Shown one piece after another: positions 29,913 through 39,674 of a stretch of DNA of 64,000 bases. Positions within the stretch are counted from its first letter, which is position 1; each line of letters opens with the position of its first letter. The DNA lies in NCBI RefSeq assembly GCF_014697105.1, contig NZ_JACJRF010000020.1, positions 1-64,000 of the forward strand, read 5' to 3'. The position numbers were made by a program, and so were the translations under genes. The notes under the pieces are model-generated. The model had not been told where the DNA came from. It ran no database searches and saw only the letters and a list, made by a program, of their open reading frames with translations. Origin of the DNA: Anabaena subtropica FACHB-260. GTDB taxonomy: Bacteria; Cyanobacteriota; Cyanobacteriia; Cyanobacteriales; Nostocaceae.

Positions 29913-30212
29913 TTAGTAGCCACTATTATTTCTTCCCCAACTACCACCACCGGAGCGAGCGCCTCTCTCTTCCCGTGGACGAGCCTTATTAACTTTCATT
30001 GCACGCCCCATCCATTCGGCACCATCTAGCGCTTGAATGGCAGCATCTTCTGCGTCTGATGATTCCATTTCTACGAAACCAAAACCGCGAAGCCGTCCGG
30101 TTTCCCTGTCTGTGGGTAACTGAACGCGTGTGACGGCACCATACTCGGAAAATACTTTAGTAAGGTCGTCTTGAGTGACGTTGTAGGACAGATTCCCTAC
30201 GTATATTGACAT
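29913..30212 (-). CDS. Small RRM-type RNA-binding protein
   Basis: The 99-residue protein is a single RRM with RNP2 IYVGNL (3-8) and RNP1 RGFGFVEM (42-49), followed by a short Arg/Gly-rich tail (REERGARSGGGSWGRNNSGY). It matches the cyanobacterial Rbp family, many of whose members are cold-induced and bind mRNA (family knowledge). GGAGAG lies 6-7 bases before the ATG. A hairpin terminator follows downstream. Whether this copy is cold-regulated cannot be read from the sequence. Confidence 0.95.
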   Translation of the reverse strand: MSIYVGNLSYNVTQDDLTKVFSEYGAVTRVQLPTDRETGRLRGFGFVEMESSDAEDAAIQALDGAEWMGRAMKVNKARPREERGARSGGGSWGRNNSGY

Positions 30213-30450
30213 GAAACTCTCCAGAATCCATTGATGCAGAGATGTTTATCCGGAGAGCCGCTTGCAATTATTACTAAAAACAAGATACTTATCACCGAAC
30301 TCAACTTCTCCAATTATGATATTATCACATTTTCATGATTCGTAAAGCATAAATGGGCATTTTTATGCTGAAATATGGTATAATGCAAGACTTTTTATCT
30401 AAAAACTTAGTTTGTGCAACGAAAATTTTCTGGAGCGATTCCCCAATCAT

Positions 30451-30594
30451 CTACTGAATCACTCTACGGGCTGATTGGATTTGAGGTGGAACCTGTAAAA
30501 CGTGAATGAATTTTGTGCTGGGGCAAGTCATTTTTAACAAGTAGGTTGCCTCAATATCAATGGGGTTGTCAATCTGCAAAAGGGTATATTCTGC
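30451..30594 (-). pseudogene. Remnant of a protein-coding gene, C-terminal fragment
   Basis: This 47-codon minus-strand frame has no start codon. It encodes AEYTLLQIDNPIDIEATYLL then KMTCPSTKFIHVLQVPPQIQ then SARRVIQ and a stop. The block YLLKMTCPST...HVLQVPPQIQSAR resembles the region ending large cyanobacterial proteins with FLRVPP-like segments (from memory, DUF6745-like), but I cannot confirm the family. Beyond the premature TAG, the frame continues MIGESLQKIFVAQT, plausibly the original end. Upstream it is broken by stops and followed by a repeat end, consistent with transposon-associated decay. Confidence 0.45.
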
Positions 30595-30629
30595 TTAACT
30601 ATCTCAATAGGGACATCCAAAAGTGAGAT

Positions 30630-30653
30630 GGCATTGCTGAATCAAGGGATGAT
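30630..30653. repeat. Copy of a dispersed terminal-repeat-like motif
   Basis: GGCATTGCTGAATCAAGGGATGA here shares the 15-mer GGCATTGCTGAATCA with the reverse strand at 62175-62197. The motif resembles terminal repeats of transposons or MITEs in Nostocales (from memory). No transposase lies beside it. Confidence 0.5.
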
Positions 30654-31270
30654 TCTTGTAGAGTAGGCAAGATGCCCAGCCGATAAATACAATTTTTCCT
30701 AAGTTAATTGAGGTATCATTTCTCCAGTAACTTCTCCCATCGGTAATAAATAGCCTCGCCTAAAAAAACTCTTACATAAGTTTTGCTTCTAGTGCTAAGT
30801 ACCAACCACACTTCGATTTTTCTCTCAAGTTTGGTTTAATTTTGGCACAGGATATTGGCTACTAGCAAAAGGGCAGAGGAGCAAGGTAAAGGGGGAAAGG
30901 GGAAATCTTTTTGTATGCAAGTTGCTCCCGCTATCTCCCACATCTTCCTCATCTCTCTCTACTCCCCTACCTCTTGCCCTTTCCCAAAGCTAGGGTATCG
31001 TTGTATTAAACTCGCAGCCTATTTTGAAAACTCTAGTCGCCAATTGTGCGTTTGATAAGTTAAAGATGGAAATAGCTGGAAATTCCATCAGCATTCTTCT
31101 AACATATCCTCTAGAAAGGACTACACCCGAAGTTTGAAGGATTTTCAACCCAACAGACAATCTTGATGAGGCTCAATCTCAAGCAATCGTGACGTTTCAT
31201 CTTGACATTTCGTCGAAAGTACCCCAACTTGACTGTTTAGCTTCACAGCTATTCTTTTTTTTGAAATTCC

Positions 31271-33916
31271 ATGTCAACTCTCGTCATTGTCGAATCTCCA
31301 ACCAAAGCTCGTACCATTCGCAACTACCTGCCAAAAGACTATCGGGTAGAGGCGTCGATGGGTCATGTGCGTGACCTACCCCAGTCAGCTAGTGAAATTC
31401 CCGCCAATGTTAAAGGGGAAACATGGGCGCAGCTTGGGGTAAATGTGGACGCTGACTTTGAACCCGTGTATGTTGTTCCCAAAGACAAAAAGAAAGTTGT
31501 CACCCAGCTCAAAGAAGCGCTGAAAGATGCTGATGAACTGATTCTGGCAACTGACGAAGACCGGGAAGGCGAAAGCATTAGTTGGCATTTATACCAATTA
31601 CTGAAGCCAAAAGTGCCGACAAAGCGGATGGTGTTTCATGAAATTACCCAAGAAGCCATCAAAAAAGCTTTAAAAGACTGTCGCAATATTGATGAGCAGC
31701 TAGTTCGCGCCCAAGAAACACGGCGGATTTTGGATCGCTTGGTGGGCTATACCCTCTCCCCTCTATTGTGGAAAAAAATCGCCTGGGGATTATCTGCGGG
31801 ACGAGTACAGTCTGTAGCGGTGCGACTGCTGGTAAACAAAGAACGCCAACGCCGCGCCTTCCATGAAGGTACATACTGGGATTTAAAGGCATACCTGGAG
31901 CAAAATAAAAGCCCATTTACCGCCCAGTTAATCAACCTAGCAGGCACGAAAGTGGCGACTGGGAGCGATTTCGATGCTTCTACTGGTAGAATTACCGCCG
32001 GACGCAATGTAGTGCTGCTGAGTGAAACAGAAGCAGTCGCCCTCCAAGAAAGGCTCACTGGTAAACCTTGGAATGTCTCAGAAGTAGAAGAACGTCCCGT
32101 GACGCGCAAACCCGCGCCACCCTTTACCACTTCGACATTGCAGCAGGAATCTAACCGCAAACTGCGCCTTTCAGCACGGGACACCATGCGGATTGCCCAG
32201 AATTTGTACGAGCAAGGGTACATTACCTATATGCGTACAGATTCGGTACATTTGTCAGAACAGGCGATCGCAGCTGCTCGTAGTTGTGTAGAACAACTAT
32301 ACGGCAAACAATATCTCAGTCCCCAGCCCCGGCAATACACCACCAAATCTAAAGGCGCACAAGAAGCCCACGAAGCCATTCGTCCGGCTGGTAGCAGCTT
32401 CCGCACCCCCCAAGAAACCGGTTTAAGTGGTCGAGAACTTGCCCTTTATGATTTGATTTGGAAGCGTACTGTCGCCTGTCAAATGGCTGACTCTCGCCAA
32501 ACCCAAATTACCGTGCAGTTGCAAGTTGAAGACGCTGGTTTCCGCTCTTCCGGTAAGCGGATTGATTTCCCTGGATATTTACGCGCCTACGTTGAAGGTT
32601 CCGATGACCCAGAAGCGGCTTTGGAAGACCAAGAGGTAATATTACCCAGCCTGAAAGTTGGGGATCATCCAGATTGTCAAAATATCGAAGCAGTTGGTCA
32701 CGAAACCCAACCTCCAGCTAGGTACACCGAAGCGACCCTCGTCAAAACCCTAGAAAGTGAAGGTATTGGTCGTCCTAGTACCTACGCCAGCATCATTGGC
32801 ACAATTATCGATAAGGGTTACTCCCAACTGGTGAATAACGCTCTCATCCCCACCTTTACTGCTTTCGCCGTCACTGACCTCTTGGAAAAAAACTTCCCTG
32901 ATATCGTCGATCCCAGCTTTACCTCCAAAATGGAGCAAACTTTGGATGATATTGCTGATGGTGAAGCGGAATGGCTACCCTACCTACGGGAATTTTATCT
33001 AGGGGATAAAGGACTGGAAACTCTGGTTAAAGAACGAGAAAGCCTAATTGATGCAAGCCAGGCCAGAACTGTAGAACTAGAAAACTTAGATGCTAAAGTC
33101 CGTATTGGTAAATATGGGCCTTACATTGAAGTGGAAAATGGTGATGGTATAGTTACCGCCTCCATTCCCAAAGATTTAACACCAGCCGACCTCGACCCTA
33201 AACAAGTTGAAGTAATCCTCCGACAAAAAACTGTCGGGCCAGACCAACTAGGCCGTCATCCCGAAACTGGTGAACCAATTTACGTGAAAATTGGCGCTTA
33301 CGGGCCTTACGTCCAGTTGGGTGATAAATCAGATGAAAACCCCAAACCCAAACAAGCTTCTCTACCCAAGGGTGTTACTCCAGAAAACGTCACCTTAGAG
33401 ACAGCTATTGGTCTTTTGGCATTACCCCGGACGTTGGGAACACATCCTGACACTGGCGGCAAAATTCAAGCTAGTTTAGGGCGTTTTGGTCCTTACGTCG
33501 TCCATGACCAAGGTAAAGAAGGTAAAGACTACCGTTCTCTCAAAGCAACTGATAATGTCTTAACAATTTCTTTAGAAAGAGCGCTAGAATTGATTTCCGA
33601 ACCAAAAAAGAGCCGTGGTTCTACTAGTAGCAAGTCAAAAGCCGCTTTACGGGAATTAGGTACACATCCAGATGATGATGCACCAATAAATATCTACGAC
33701 GGCCCCTATGGGCCTTATATCAAGCACGGTAAAACAAACGTAGGTCTTCCTGAAGGTACATCAGTTGAAGATGTAACACTAGCTACAGCCCTGGAATTAC
33801 TAGCCTCTAAAGCGTCAACTGCTAAAACTACACGCAAAACTAGTAAAACCACTACTACTAAATCTAAATCAACTGCGAAATCGTCCAGCGCTGCTACGAA
33901 AAAAAAGGGGGCATAA
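31271..33916 (+). CDS. topA: DNA topoisomerase I
   Basis: The 881-residue type IA topoisomerase has a TOPRIM domain at the N terminus ([17 protein letters not shown] and the metal-binding [14 protein letters not shown]). The catalytic tyrosine is Y320 in [13 protein letters not shown]. The zinc-ribbon domain is replaced by four repeats around LGxHPxTGxxI...GxYGPYV (about 590-850), the usual cyanobacterial arrangement. A Lys/Thr/Ser-rich tail follows (about 848-881) that likely contacts DNA. It relaxes negatively supercoiled DNA. Start at [10 protein letters not shown]. Confidence 0.97.
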   Translation: MSTLVIVESPTKARTIRNYLPKDYRVEASMGHVRDLPQSASEIPANVKGETWAQLGVNVDADFEPVYVVPKDKKKVVTQLKEALKDADELILATDEDREGESISWHLYQLLKPKVPTKRMVFHEITQEAIKKALKDCRNIDEQLVRAQETRRILDRLVGYTLSPLLWKKIAWGLSAGRVQSVAVRLLVNKERQRRAFHEGTYWDLKAYLEQNKSPFTAQLINLAGTKVATGSDFDASTGRITAGRNVVLLSETEAVALQERLTGKPWNVSEVEERPVTRKPAPPFTTSTLQQESNRKLRLSARDTMRIAQNLYEQGYITYMRTDSVHLSEQAIAAARSCVEQLYGKQYLSPQPRQYTTKSKGAQEAHEAIRPAGSSFRTPQETGLSGRELALYDLIWKRTVACQMADSRQTQITVQLQVEDAGFRSSGKRIDFPGYLRAYVEGSDDPEAALEDQEVILPSLKVGDHPDCQNIEAVGHETQPPARYTEATLVKTLESEGIGRPSTYASIIGTIIDKGYSQLVNNALIPTFTAFAVTDLLEKNFPDIVDPSFTSKMEQTLDDIADGEAEWLPYLREFYLGDKGLETLVKERESLIDASQARTVELENLDAKVRIGKYGPYIEVENGDGIVTASIPKDLTPADLDPKQVEVILRQKTVGPDQLGRHPETGEPIYVKIGAYGPYVQLGDKSDENPKPKQASLPKGVTPENVTLETAIGLLALPRTLGTHPDTGGKIQASLGRFGPYVVHDQGKEGKDYRSLKATDNVLTISLERALELISEPKKSRGSTSSKSKAALRELGTHPDDDAPINIYDGPYGPYIKHGKTNVGLPEGTSVEDVTLATALELLASKASTAKTTRKTSKTTTTKSKSTAKSSSAATKKKGA

Positions 33917-34163
33917 GTCAATAGTCCATAATAAACAGTCCAAACTAATGACTCTTGACCATCCTTGGATGCAGTCTGATAGGTTGCTAATGTGATACTC
34001 TAAAAAGTAAGGGAGATAACAACACGAAAATTTTAAAATTAGCCTGCGGCTGCAATACCAAAATATGTGTCAGTCCAGTTGTAGGCCAGAGGTGCAAAAT
34101 TACGCCAGTTTCTGCGTAGCTGTTAGTCAAAATTGAGGTAGTATCTCAGGAGCGGTCAGTTTA
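33917..34163. other. Short spacer after topA
   Basis: No gene or clear terminator was found; the end holds CAGGAG, the ribosome-binding site of the small gene that follows. Confidence 0.4.
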
Positions 34164-34325
34164 ATGGACTATATAGAAAAGGTACTGGAAAAGCTGAAAG
34201 AATTGGCCCGCAAGCTTATTGAGTCTCTGTTAGGGCCAGAAGCAGAGCAGGAACCGGAACTGATTCCGATTCCTGTAAACGATCGCCACCGGCGGGGCGT
34301 AGCCCATCGCTCGCGTCGTCGCTAG
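34164..34325 (+). CDS. 53-residue basic-tailed small protein
   Basis: The ATG lies about 11 bases after CAGGAG. The product starts [20 protein letters not shown], an amphipathic helix, then [18 protein letters not shown] and a basic tail [15 protein letters not shown]. The tail is encoded by GGCGGGGCGTAGCCCATCGC, which looks like a small repeat common in Nostoc genomes, so the original protein probably ended earlier. It is 19 bases upstream of aroQ and likely co-transcribed. I do not recognise a family; the clean ribosome site and helix pattern make it credible. Confidence 0.6.
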   Translation: MDYIEKVLEKLKELARKLIESLLGPEAEQEPELIPIPVNDRHRRGVAHRSRRR

Positions 34326-34344
34326 AAGCCTGAAGGTACGAAAA

Positions 34345-34794
34345 TTGACAGTGCAACCTCTAAGTATTTTGGTGCTGCATGGGCCAAACCTAAATTTGCT
34401 GGGACAAAGAGAACCAGGAGTTTATGGCTCTACAACTTTGGCTGAGATTAATAGCTTATTGGCAGAAGCAGCGCTAAAGTTACAGGCAAAAGTGTTTCCC
34501 CTACAGTCAAATCATGAAGGAGTGTTAGTGGATGCTATTCATGAGGCTTTGGGGAAATATCAAGGCGTTTTGATAAATGCGGGAGCCTATACCCATACTA
34601 GTGTGGCCTTACGAGATGCGATCGCTGCTGTAAATTTACCTACAGTAGAAGTCCATCTCAGCAACATCTATCGTAGAGAAGAGTTCCGCCATCATTCTTA
34701 CATCGCCCCAGTGGTTATCGGTCAAATTAGTGGTTTTGGTGTGCAGAGCTACCTTTTGGGTTTACAAGCTTTGGTGGAGCATTTGCGGAAATGA
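34345..34794 (+). CDS. aroQ: 3-Dehydroquinate dehydratase, type II
   Basis: The 149-residue dodecameric-type enzyme has signature segments [18 protein letters not shown] (catalytic Tyr), [17 protein letters not shown] and [15 protein letters not shown] (catalytic His). It starts at TTG 34345 with GAAGG 8 bases upstream; GTG 34351 is possible. It dehydrates 3-dehydroquinate to 3-dehydroshikimate in aromatic amino acid synthesis. Confidence 0.97.
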   Translation: MTVQPLSILVLHGPNLNLLGQREPGVYGSTTLAEINSLLAEAALKLQAKVFPLQSNHEGVLVDAIHEALGKYQGVLINAGAYTHTSVALRDAIAAVNLPTVEVHLSNIYRREEFRHHSYIAPVVIGQISGFGVQSYLLGLQALVEHLRK

Positions 34795-34972
34795 AAGGGA
34801 TATAGCTTTCTGCCAAGTGGGAAAATAACTGTTATTTATTGCACAGTGTGTGCCAGTCGTCAAGTTGTTGAAAAAGTGCGTTGTAGTAGCTGGTATCAGC
34901 ACTTTCCCATTCAAAAAAGTTAAAAGTAAAAAGGTGGAATAACTTGCTTTTAACTTTTAACTTGTAAAGATT

Positions 34973-35908
34973 ATGCGCTACTCGCTGGTTAGTAGGTTCA
35001 GGGGTGTTTTACTTGGAGGAGTATTAGGGGAAAGTTTAGCTAAGGGAGGGGAAAAAAATTGCCGTGAGGCTTATCCTAACTTCGCGGGTGCTATTACTCC
35101 TGGTGCTGAAAGTTTGATTACCCTGGGAAAGTTAGATTTAGATAATTGGCTGACACGTTATCAAAAAGAATTTATCACTTCGCCTGTAATCTCAAGTATT
35201 ACAATAAAAAGAATTTTTGCCTCAATCCCCTTGGCACTGTTTTTTCACGAAAATCCAGTTAAACTGCGCCAAAATTGCCTGGGAGTATTAAAAAGCTGGG
35301 ACGATGACCCAATTATTCGTGATATTACACTGGCATTGGGGTATGCGATCGCTCAATCACTCACAGAAAAGCTACAACCCCAAACCCTCATTCCTCAAAT
35401 CATCTCTTTTATTGGAGAAACTCAGACATTACTCCCACAAAAATTATTAATAATACACAAACTTTTAGAACAGAGGGCTGGATTAGAAAGATTACAAGCT
35501 GAGTTGAGTAGAGAAGAAGAACTTTCTCATGCTGTTGCTGTGGCATTTTACTGCTTTCTTGGCACTTTAGAAGACTTTCGTTTTTCAGTGTTACATAGCT
35601 TGCAACTAGAATCTGTTTACTCACAAACTATCACAACTATTACTGGTGCGTTATCTGGAAGTTATAACAGTACTGTGGGTATTCCTGCTTATTGGCAGAT
35701 TTCACTTTTACCAACGAACTCAACAGGCAACGAAGAAAGCAACCTCTGGCAAATGCTAGAATTAGCCGATGCCCTTGCGGCAGTGTGGTCAGGAGTGTAT
35801 AATCTTGCCCTACATCCCCGGGAGGTTCCAAACCCAGGATGTATCATCTCTAATCAATCAGTTCCACTTTCTGTTTATGCAGCGCCTCGCGTCATTCGCG
35901 GGCGTTAA
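34973..35908 (+). CDS. Degenerate ADP-ribosylglycohydrolase-like protein
   Basis: The 311-residue helical protein has an N terminus (RFRGVLLGGVLGESLAKGG) that recalls the GxxxGDALG motif of ARH enzymes with Asp replaced by Glu. The C-terminal AITGALSGSYNSTVGIPAYW-like and ELADALAAVW segments are similar to the ARH Mg-binding helix ends. The Asp pairs that bind the two Mg ions are largely missing, so glycohydrolase activity is doubtful. It is 122 bases upstream of the 7TM-HD gene in the same direction. Confidence 0.7.
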   Translation: MRYSLVSRFRGVLLGGVLGESLAKGGEKNCREAYPNFAGAITPGAESLITLGKLDLDNWLTRYQKEFITSPVISSITIKRIFASIPLALFFHENPVKLRQNCLGVLKSWDDDPIIRDITLALGYAIAQSLTEKLQPQTLIPQIISFIGETQTLLPQKLLIIHKLLEQRAGLERLQAELSREEELSHAVAVAFYCFLGTLEDFRFSVLHSLQLESVYSQTITTITGALSGSYNSTVGIPAYWQISLLPTNSTGNEESNLWQMLELADALAAVWSGVYNLALHPREVPNPGCIISNQSVPLSVYAAPRVIRGR

Positions 35909-36030
35909 AAGTTGGGAATTAGGAGGGATGAGGGAGATAGAAAACAGGGGAGCAGAGAAGAAAACTTACTTAAAAACTCTAAAACTCTACCTTTTTCCCC
36001 AGTTCTCACCCTTTTAAAAAATTTGTAAAC

Positions 36031-38715
36031 TTGGAAAAAAGCTGGTTGCGTCAGCTTTTTAGCCTGAGAGACCTAGCAAAAATGGCAAAATCGTTCAAAA
36101 ATAAGAGTTGGATAGATGCAATAAGTCTGGGTTGGGTGCATGAAAAGCGTTCCTCCGTTGTTTGGGCGATCGCGGTTGTATCACTTACCGGGGTAATGGG
36201 TAATAAGTTATACAATCAGCCAAAGCTGAAAATAGGAACTGTTGCACCACAGACAATTAGAGCGCCTTATACTGCTAGTATCGAGGATAAAAAACAAACT
36301 GAAAATCAACGCAAAGCAGCTAGTAGAGGATCAACTCAAGTGTTAATGGTCGATGCCAAAATTACGGCACAAATCGACCAAAATTTACAAAAAATTCTGG
36401 ATCAAGGGAACGAAATCCGCATATCCGCAGGTTCTTTTCCTTTTTATGATACTTCGGTTTTGTCTTTATCTAGCCAGCATTATCTGCGCTCTTGTCCTGA
36501 CGCAGAATGGCAAATGATGCTGGTTGCTTTAGAAAATACGGGTCAAAAAAAGTTGGGGTTGCACTGGGACAAGCCAGGGCTTAGTACAGTCTCTGTCGCC
36601 GATACACTCCGCGTAACCCTGCGGGACGCTTCGCGCAGCTTGCTTCCCCGCAGGGAAGGTAGAGATGACCAAGGACTGTCGGTCGGAGACCAACGCTTAC
36701 GAAAACAGAAGATTGCACAGAAGTTACTCAATACTAGAACAGAAATCTCTTCGGTATTTCCCTCGCCCAGAGTTTACCCAAGTCAGGAAAGCCAAGTCTG
36801 GGCTATCTCTATGGATTCTCATCTCCCAAACAAAAGTTTGTCCTCTGTGGAGTCACAAGGCGTTGAAGTCTCTACAAAAACTGAGTTTATTCAGGCATTA
36901 GCAGAACTAGCTACTTATCGTTTCACAACGACTGAGCGAAATTTGTCTTCACTGATCACTCAAATTACTCAAGCTAGGCAAGCTTACGCCCAAGCTAGTG
37001 TCCAACTCTTCAGTATAGACACGATCACGACACAGACAATTTACCATGAAACCGTTCTCCTAGAATTGTCAGACGATGAATGGATACAAACACAAAAGGG
37101 AATTCGCCAAGGTGCTGAAAGGATTTTAGCCCAAGGTATTCCTATAGGTTTGCCACAAAGCGTTTTGCAAAATGCAGTAAGTCTACAAGTGCAAGCTTTT
37201 GTCCCCAAAAATGCCGAATCTTTGGCAACTAAACTGTTATTGTCAGTGCTGCAACCGAATCTGAAGAAAGATGAGGAACAAACCAGAAAATATGCTCAAA
37301 AGGCAGCATCTGTTGTTGAGCCTATCTTAATTGAGGTAAAACAAGGCACGATAATTGTGGGTAAGGGTAGAAATATTACCGAATGGGATTTTGAGGTACT
37401 AGAGCATTATCAACTGATTAGCCGCGAAAACAACTGGCTAGCTTTGCTGAAGTTAGCAACTATGGTGACAGGAGGAATTTGTCTATTTGCTTTCGTAGAG
37501 AAACGGTGTAAATCCCCATTACGCCAACGCGATCGCCTGTTAGTTTTGTTGCTTACCCTCAGTACACCTGGGTTGTTGGCAATGGGTGTATCTTACACTA
37601 CTTGGGGTGCTGTAGGCTTACTGTTGGGTAGCTTCTATGGGCGGGCGTTGAGTGCAACAGTTATCGGATTACTCGTGTTCATCTTACCCATAAGCATGGA
37701 AATCAGCGCCGTTGGACTGTTGGCTGGTGCGGCTGGCGGAATTTTAGGTAGTTACATCGCCCATCGACTGCGATCGCGTGAAGAACTAGCACTTTTGGGT
37801 GTGGCGATCGCTGGGACTCAGGGTGGCGTTTACCTGCTGATTAAAGTTTTGATTGGTGCTGCTTTTGGTTCATCCTGGTATCTTATACTCCAAGAAGCAG
37901 GGTTATTCACTTTATCTGGGCTGGCTTGGAGTATTGTAGCTTTGGGCTTAAGTCCTTATTTAGAAAAGCTATTTGATTTAGTTACCCCAATTCGATTAGC
38001 AGAATTGGCAAATCCCAATCGACCTTTATTAAAACGACTAGCGACAGAAACACCAGGAACCTTTCAACATACACTGTTTGTAGCTACTCTGGCGGAAGCT
38101 GCGGCGAAAAAGCTGGGCTGTAATGTGGAATTAGTCAGGGCTGGGACTTTATATCACGATATTGGAAAAATGCACGACCCCTTAGGTTTTATTGAAAACC
38201 AAATGGGGGGGCCAAATAAACACGAAACCGAAATTAAAGACCCTTGGAAGAGTGCAGAAATTATCAAAAAGCACGTCAGCGAAGGCTTGGTAATGGCGCG
38301 GAGACATCTTCTACCGACAGCGATTCAAGCTTTTATCCCTGAACATCAAGGGACAATGTTGATTGCCTATTTTCATCATCAGGCAGAAGAAATGGCACAA
38401 GCTGATCCTACAATTGTCGTGCAGGAATCGGATTTTCGCTACGACGGCCCGATTCCTCAATCGCGGGAAACTGGAATCGTGATGCTAGCTGATGCTTGTG
38501 AAGCTGCACTGCGATCGCTCAAGGATGTGAATACTGAACAGGCGTTAACTGTATTAAATAATATTTTCCGCGCCAGATGGCAAGACAATCAACTCATTGA
38601 TTCAGGATTAACGCGGGAAGAAATGACTGAAATTGCTGAAATATTTGTAGAAGTTTGGCAGCAGTTTAATCATAAGCGGATTGCTTACCCGAAGATGAAG
38701 TCTAGTAAAGGGTGA
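36031..38715 (+). CDS. 7TM-HD (PgpH/YqfF-like) membrane phosphohydrolase, probable c-di-AMP phosphodiesterase
   Basis: About 894 residues from TTG 36031, or 877 from ATG 36082 (start unsure). One N-terminal helix (about 46-63), a large extracytoplasmic 7TMR-HDED region (about 70-465), seven membrane helices (about 470-655) and a cytosolic HD domain (about 675-880) follow in order. The HD motif is LYHDIGKMHDPLGFIENQ, with further metal ligands in ARRHLLPTAIQAFIPEHQG and YFHHQAEE. PgpH-type proteins hydrolyse c-di-AMP to pApA and affect osmotic and potassium balance (family knowledge). The extracytoplasmic part contains a stretch encoded by a palindromic repeat (about residues 196-210). Confidence 0.92.
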   Translation: MEKSWLRQLFSLRDLAKMAKSFKNKSWIDAISLGWVHEKRSSVVWAIAVVSLTGVMGNKLYNQPKLKIGTVAPQTIRAPYTASIEDKKQTENQRKAASRGSTQVLMVDAKITAQIDQNLQKILDQGNEIRISAGSFPFYDTSVLSLSSQHYLRSCPDAEWQMMLVALENTGQKKLGLHWDKPGLSTVSVADTLRVTLRDASRSLLPRREGRDDQGLSVGDQRLRKQKIAQKLLNTRTEISSVFPSPRVYPSQESQVWAISMDSHLPNKSLSSVESQGVEVSTKTEFIQALAELATYRFTTTERNLSSLITQITQARQAYAQASVQLFSIDTITTQTIYHETVLLELSDDEWIQTQKGIRQGAERILAQGIPIGLPQSVLQNAVSLQVQAFVPKNAESLATKLLLSVLQPNLKKDEEQTRKYAQKAASVVEPILIEVKQGTIIVGKGRNITEWDFEVLEHYQLISRENNWLALLKLATMVTGGICLFAFVEKRCKSPLRQRDRLLVLLLTLSTPGLLAMGVSYTTWGAVGLLLGSFYGRALSATVIGLLVFILPISMEISAVGLLAGAAGGILGSYIAHRLRSREELALLGVAIAGTQGGVYLLIKVLIGAAFGSSWYLILQEAGLFTLSGLAWSIVALGLSPYLEKLFDLVTPIRLAELANPNRPLLKRLATETPGTFQHTLFVATLAEAAAKKLGCNVELVRAGTLYHDIGKMHDPLGFIENQMGGPNKHETEIKDPWKSAEIIKKHVSEGLVMARRHLLPTAIQAFIPEHQGTMLIAYFHHQAEEMAQADPTIVVQESDFRYDGPIPQSRETGIVMLADACEAALRSLKDVNTEQALTVLNNIFRARWQDNQLIDSGLTREEMTEIAEIFVEVWQQFNHKRIAYPKMKSSKG
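36617..36655. repeat. Palindromic repeat inside the 7TM-HD coding sequence
   Basis: Arms CCCTGCGGG (36617-36625) and CCCGCAGGG (36647-36655) flank a GC-rich loop containing GCTTCGCGC. The encoded TLRDASRSLLPRREGR is unlike the surrounding domain. A related string, AGCTTGCTTCCCCG, recurs in intergenic DNA at about 55857. This fits a small dispersed repeat that inserted in frame. Confidence 0.65.
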
Positions 38716-38725
38716 TAGGGGAGTG

Positions 38726-39376
38726 TCAATTCCGCAATACACCAGCCAAGATTAAATTAACCGCTTCTTGTGTATGATTTTTAATCATCTCTGGGCTTAG
38801 TAGTTCTACATCTGGTTTAATGTGCTTGAGGTTTTCGTAGGCATTGAAGTAGAAATTACAAACACCGGCAATCTGGAGGGTGACAATAAATGGATCTAAC
38901 TCCCGAAAACAACCCTCAGCTATCCCTCGTTCTAAAATTTTAATTAAATAGGCGAAATTTTCTTGCCAGTTCCCCAACTGAAAATATTTTCCTTGGTTTT
39001 GGTTGGCTTCTTGAAACCATAGCATTCCCCGTTGTGGGTGGGCTGCTTCGTAGGCGATCGCTTCTTTAATTACTATTTTCAAGGCTTCTTCTGGGGATAA
39101 CTGATCCAGATTTAACTGTTTAAAGCCTTCGTGCATTTCTACGGCTGGGCGTTTGAGAACGGCTTGATATAGTCCTTCCTTACTCTCGAAGTAGTAGTAA
39201 ATCATCGCTGTGGTGACACCTGCACCTTTGGCGATCGCTTCTGTCCGCGCCCCACTGAGTCCATTTCTGGCAAACTCTGCTTCTGCTGCATCGAGAATCT
39301 GCTTTTTCGTCGCCTCAGCATCCCGTACTTGGCGCGGTTTTCTTGATGATAATTTTGATTGCGTTGAACGTCCCAC
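38726..39376 (-). CDS. TetR/AcrR family transcriptional regulator
   Basis: The 216-residue protein has an N-terminal helix-turn-helix (about 24-70: ILDAAEAEFARNGLSGARTE...GVTTAMIYYYFESKEGLY) and a larger ligand-binding domain with AHPQRGMLWFQEANQN and a C-terminal helix region. It is divergent from the Rieske gene 298 bases away and probably controls it and itself (inference). It is convergent with the 7TM-HD gene (10-base gap). The ligand is unknown. Confidence 0.93.
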   Translation of the reverse strand: MGRSTQSKLSSRKPRQVRDAEATKKQILDAAEAEFARNGLSGARTEAIAKGAGVTTAMIYYYFESKEGLYQAVLKRPAVEMHEGFKQLNLDQLSPEEALKIVIKEAIAYEAAHPQRGMLWFQEANQNQGKYFQLGNWQENFAYLIKILERGIAEGCFRELDPFIVTLQIAGVCNFYFNAYENLKHIKPDVELLSPEMIKNHTQEAVNLILAGVLRN

Positions 39377-39404
39377 GATTCTCCATCATGCTAACGACAA
39401 TATC

Positions 39405-39494
39405 TTAACTAAAAAACTGGTTAATAGTTGACATCAAAGATGAGATTGTTTAAATTAAGATTGTGTTAACTAAAAATTTAATTAATTAACTAAA
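39405..39494. promoter_or_regulatory. Three direct copies of TTAACTAAA in the tetR-Rieske intergenic region
   Basis: Identical nonamers start at 39405, 39466 and 39486; the last two are 20 bp apart. They lie between the divergent tetR and Rieske genes and are candidates for regulator binding sites. TetR proteins usually prefer inverted repeats, and the region is very AT-rich, so this is only suggestive. Confidence 0.35.
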
Positions 39495-39674
39495 TCATAG
39501 AGTAGCTAAAGTAATTTTTTTTAGCTACAAGGTATTTTTTTGCTTTAACTACCATCCATAGTTTATTCATCCCCAGCATCTCAACACTTGGCAATTATTC
39601 TTGTGAGTAATAGCTAAATCCAACATACATAAACCAGTTTTCTAGACATTGCCAAATATTTAGGAGAAAGTGAA

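Larger units (their letters stand above)
30213..31270. other. 1.06-kb region holding gene debris and repeats
   Basis: From left to right it holds: the leader of the RRM gene; an isolated plus-strand TATAAT at about 30379; a minus-strand coding remnant (30451-30594, listed separately); a GGCATTGCTGAATCA repeat end (30630-30653); a G-rich intergenic repeat tract (30868-30905); and the leader of topA. No intact gene is supported. Confidence 0.6.

Noticed and set aside
30855-31055. 66-codon plus-strand frame
   Set aside because: It is made of the G-rich and C-rich intergenic repeat tract and does not look like protein.
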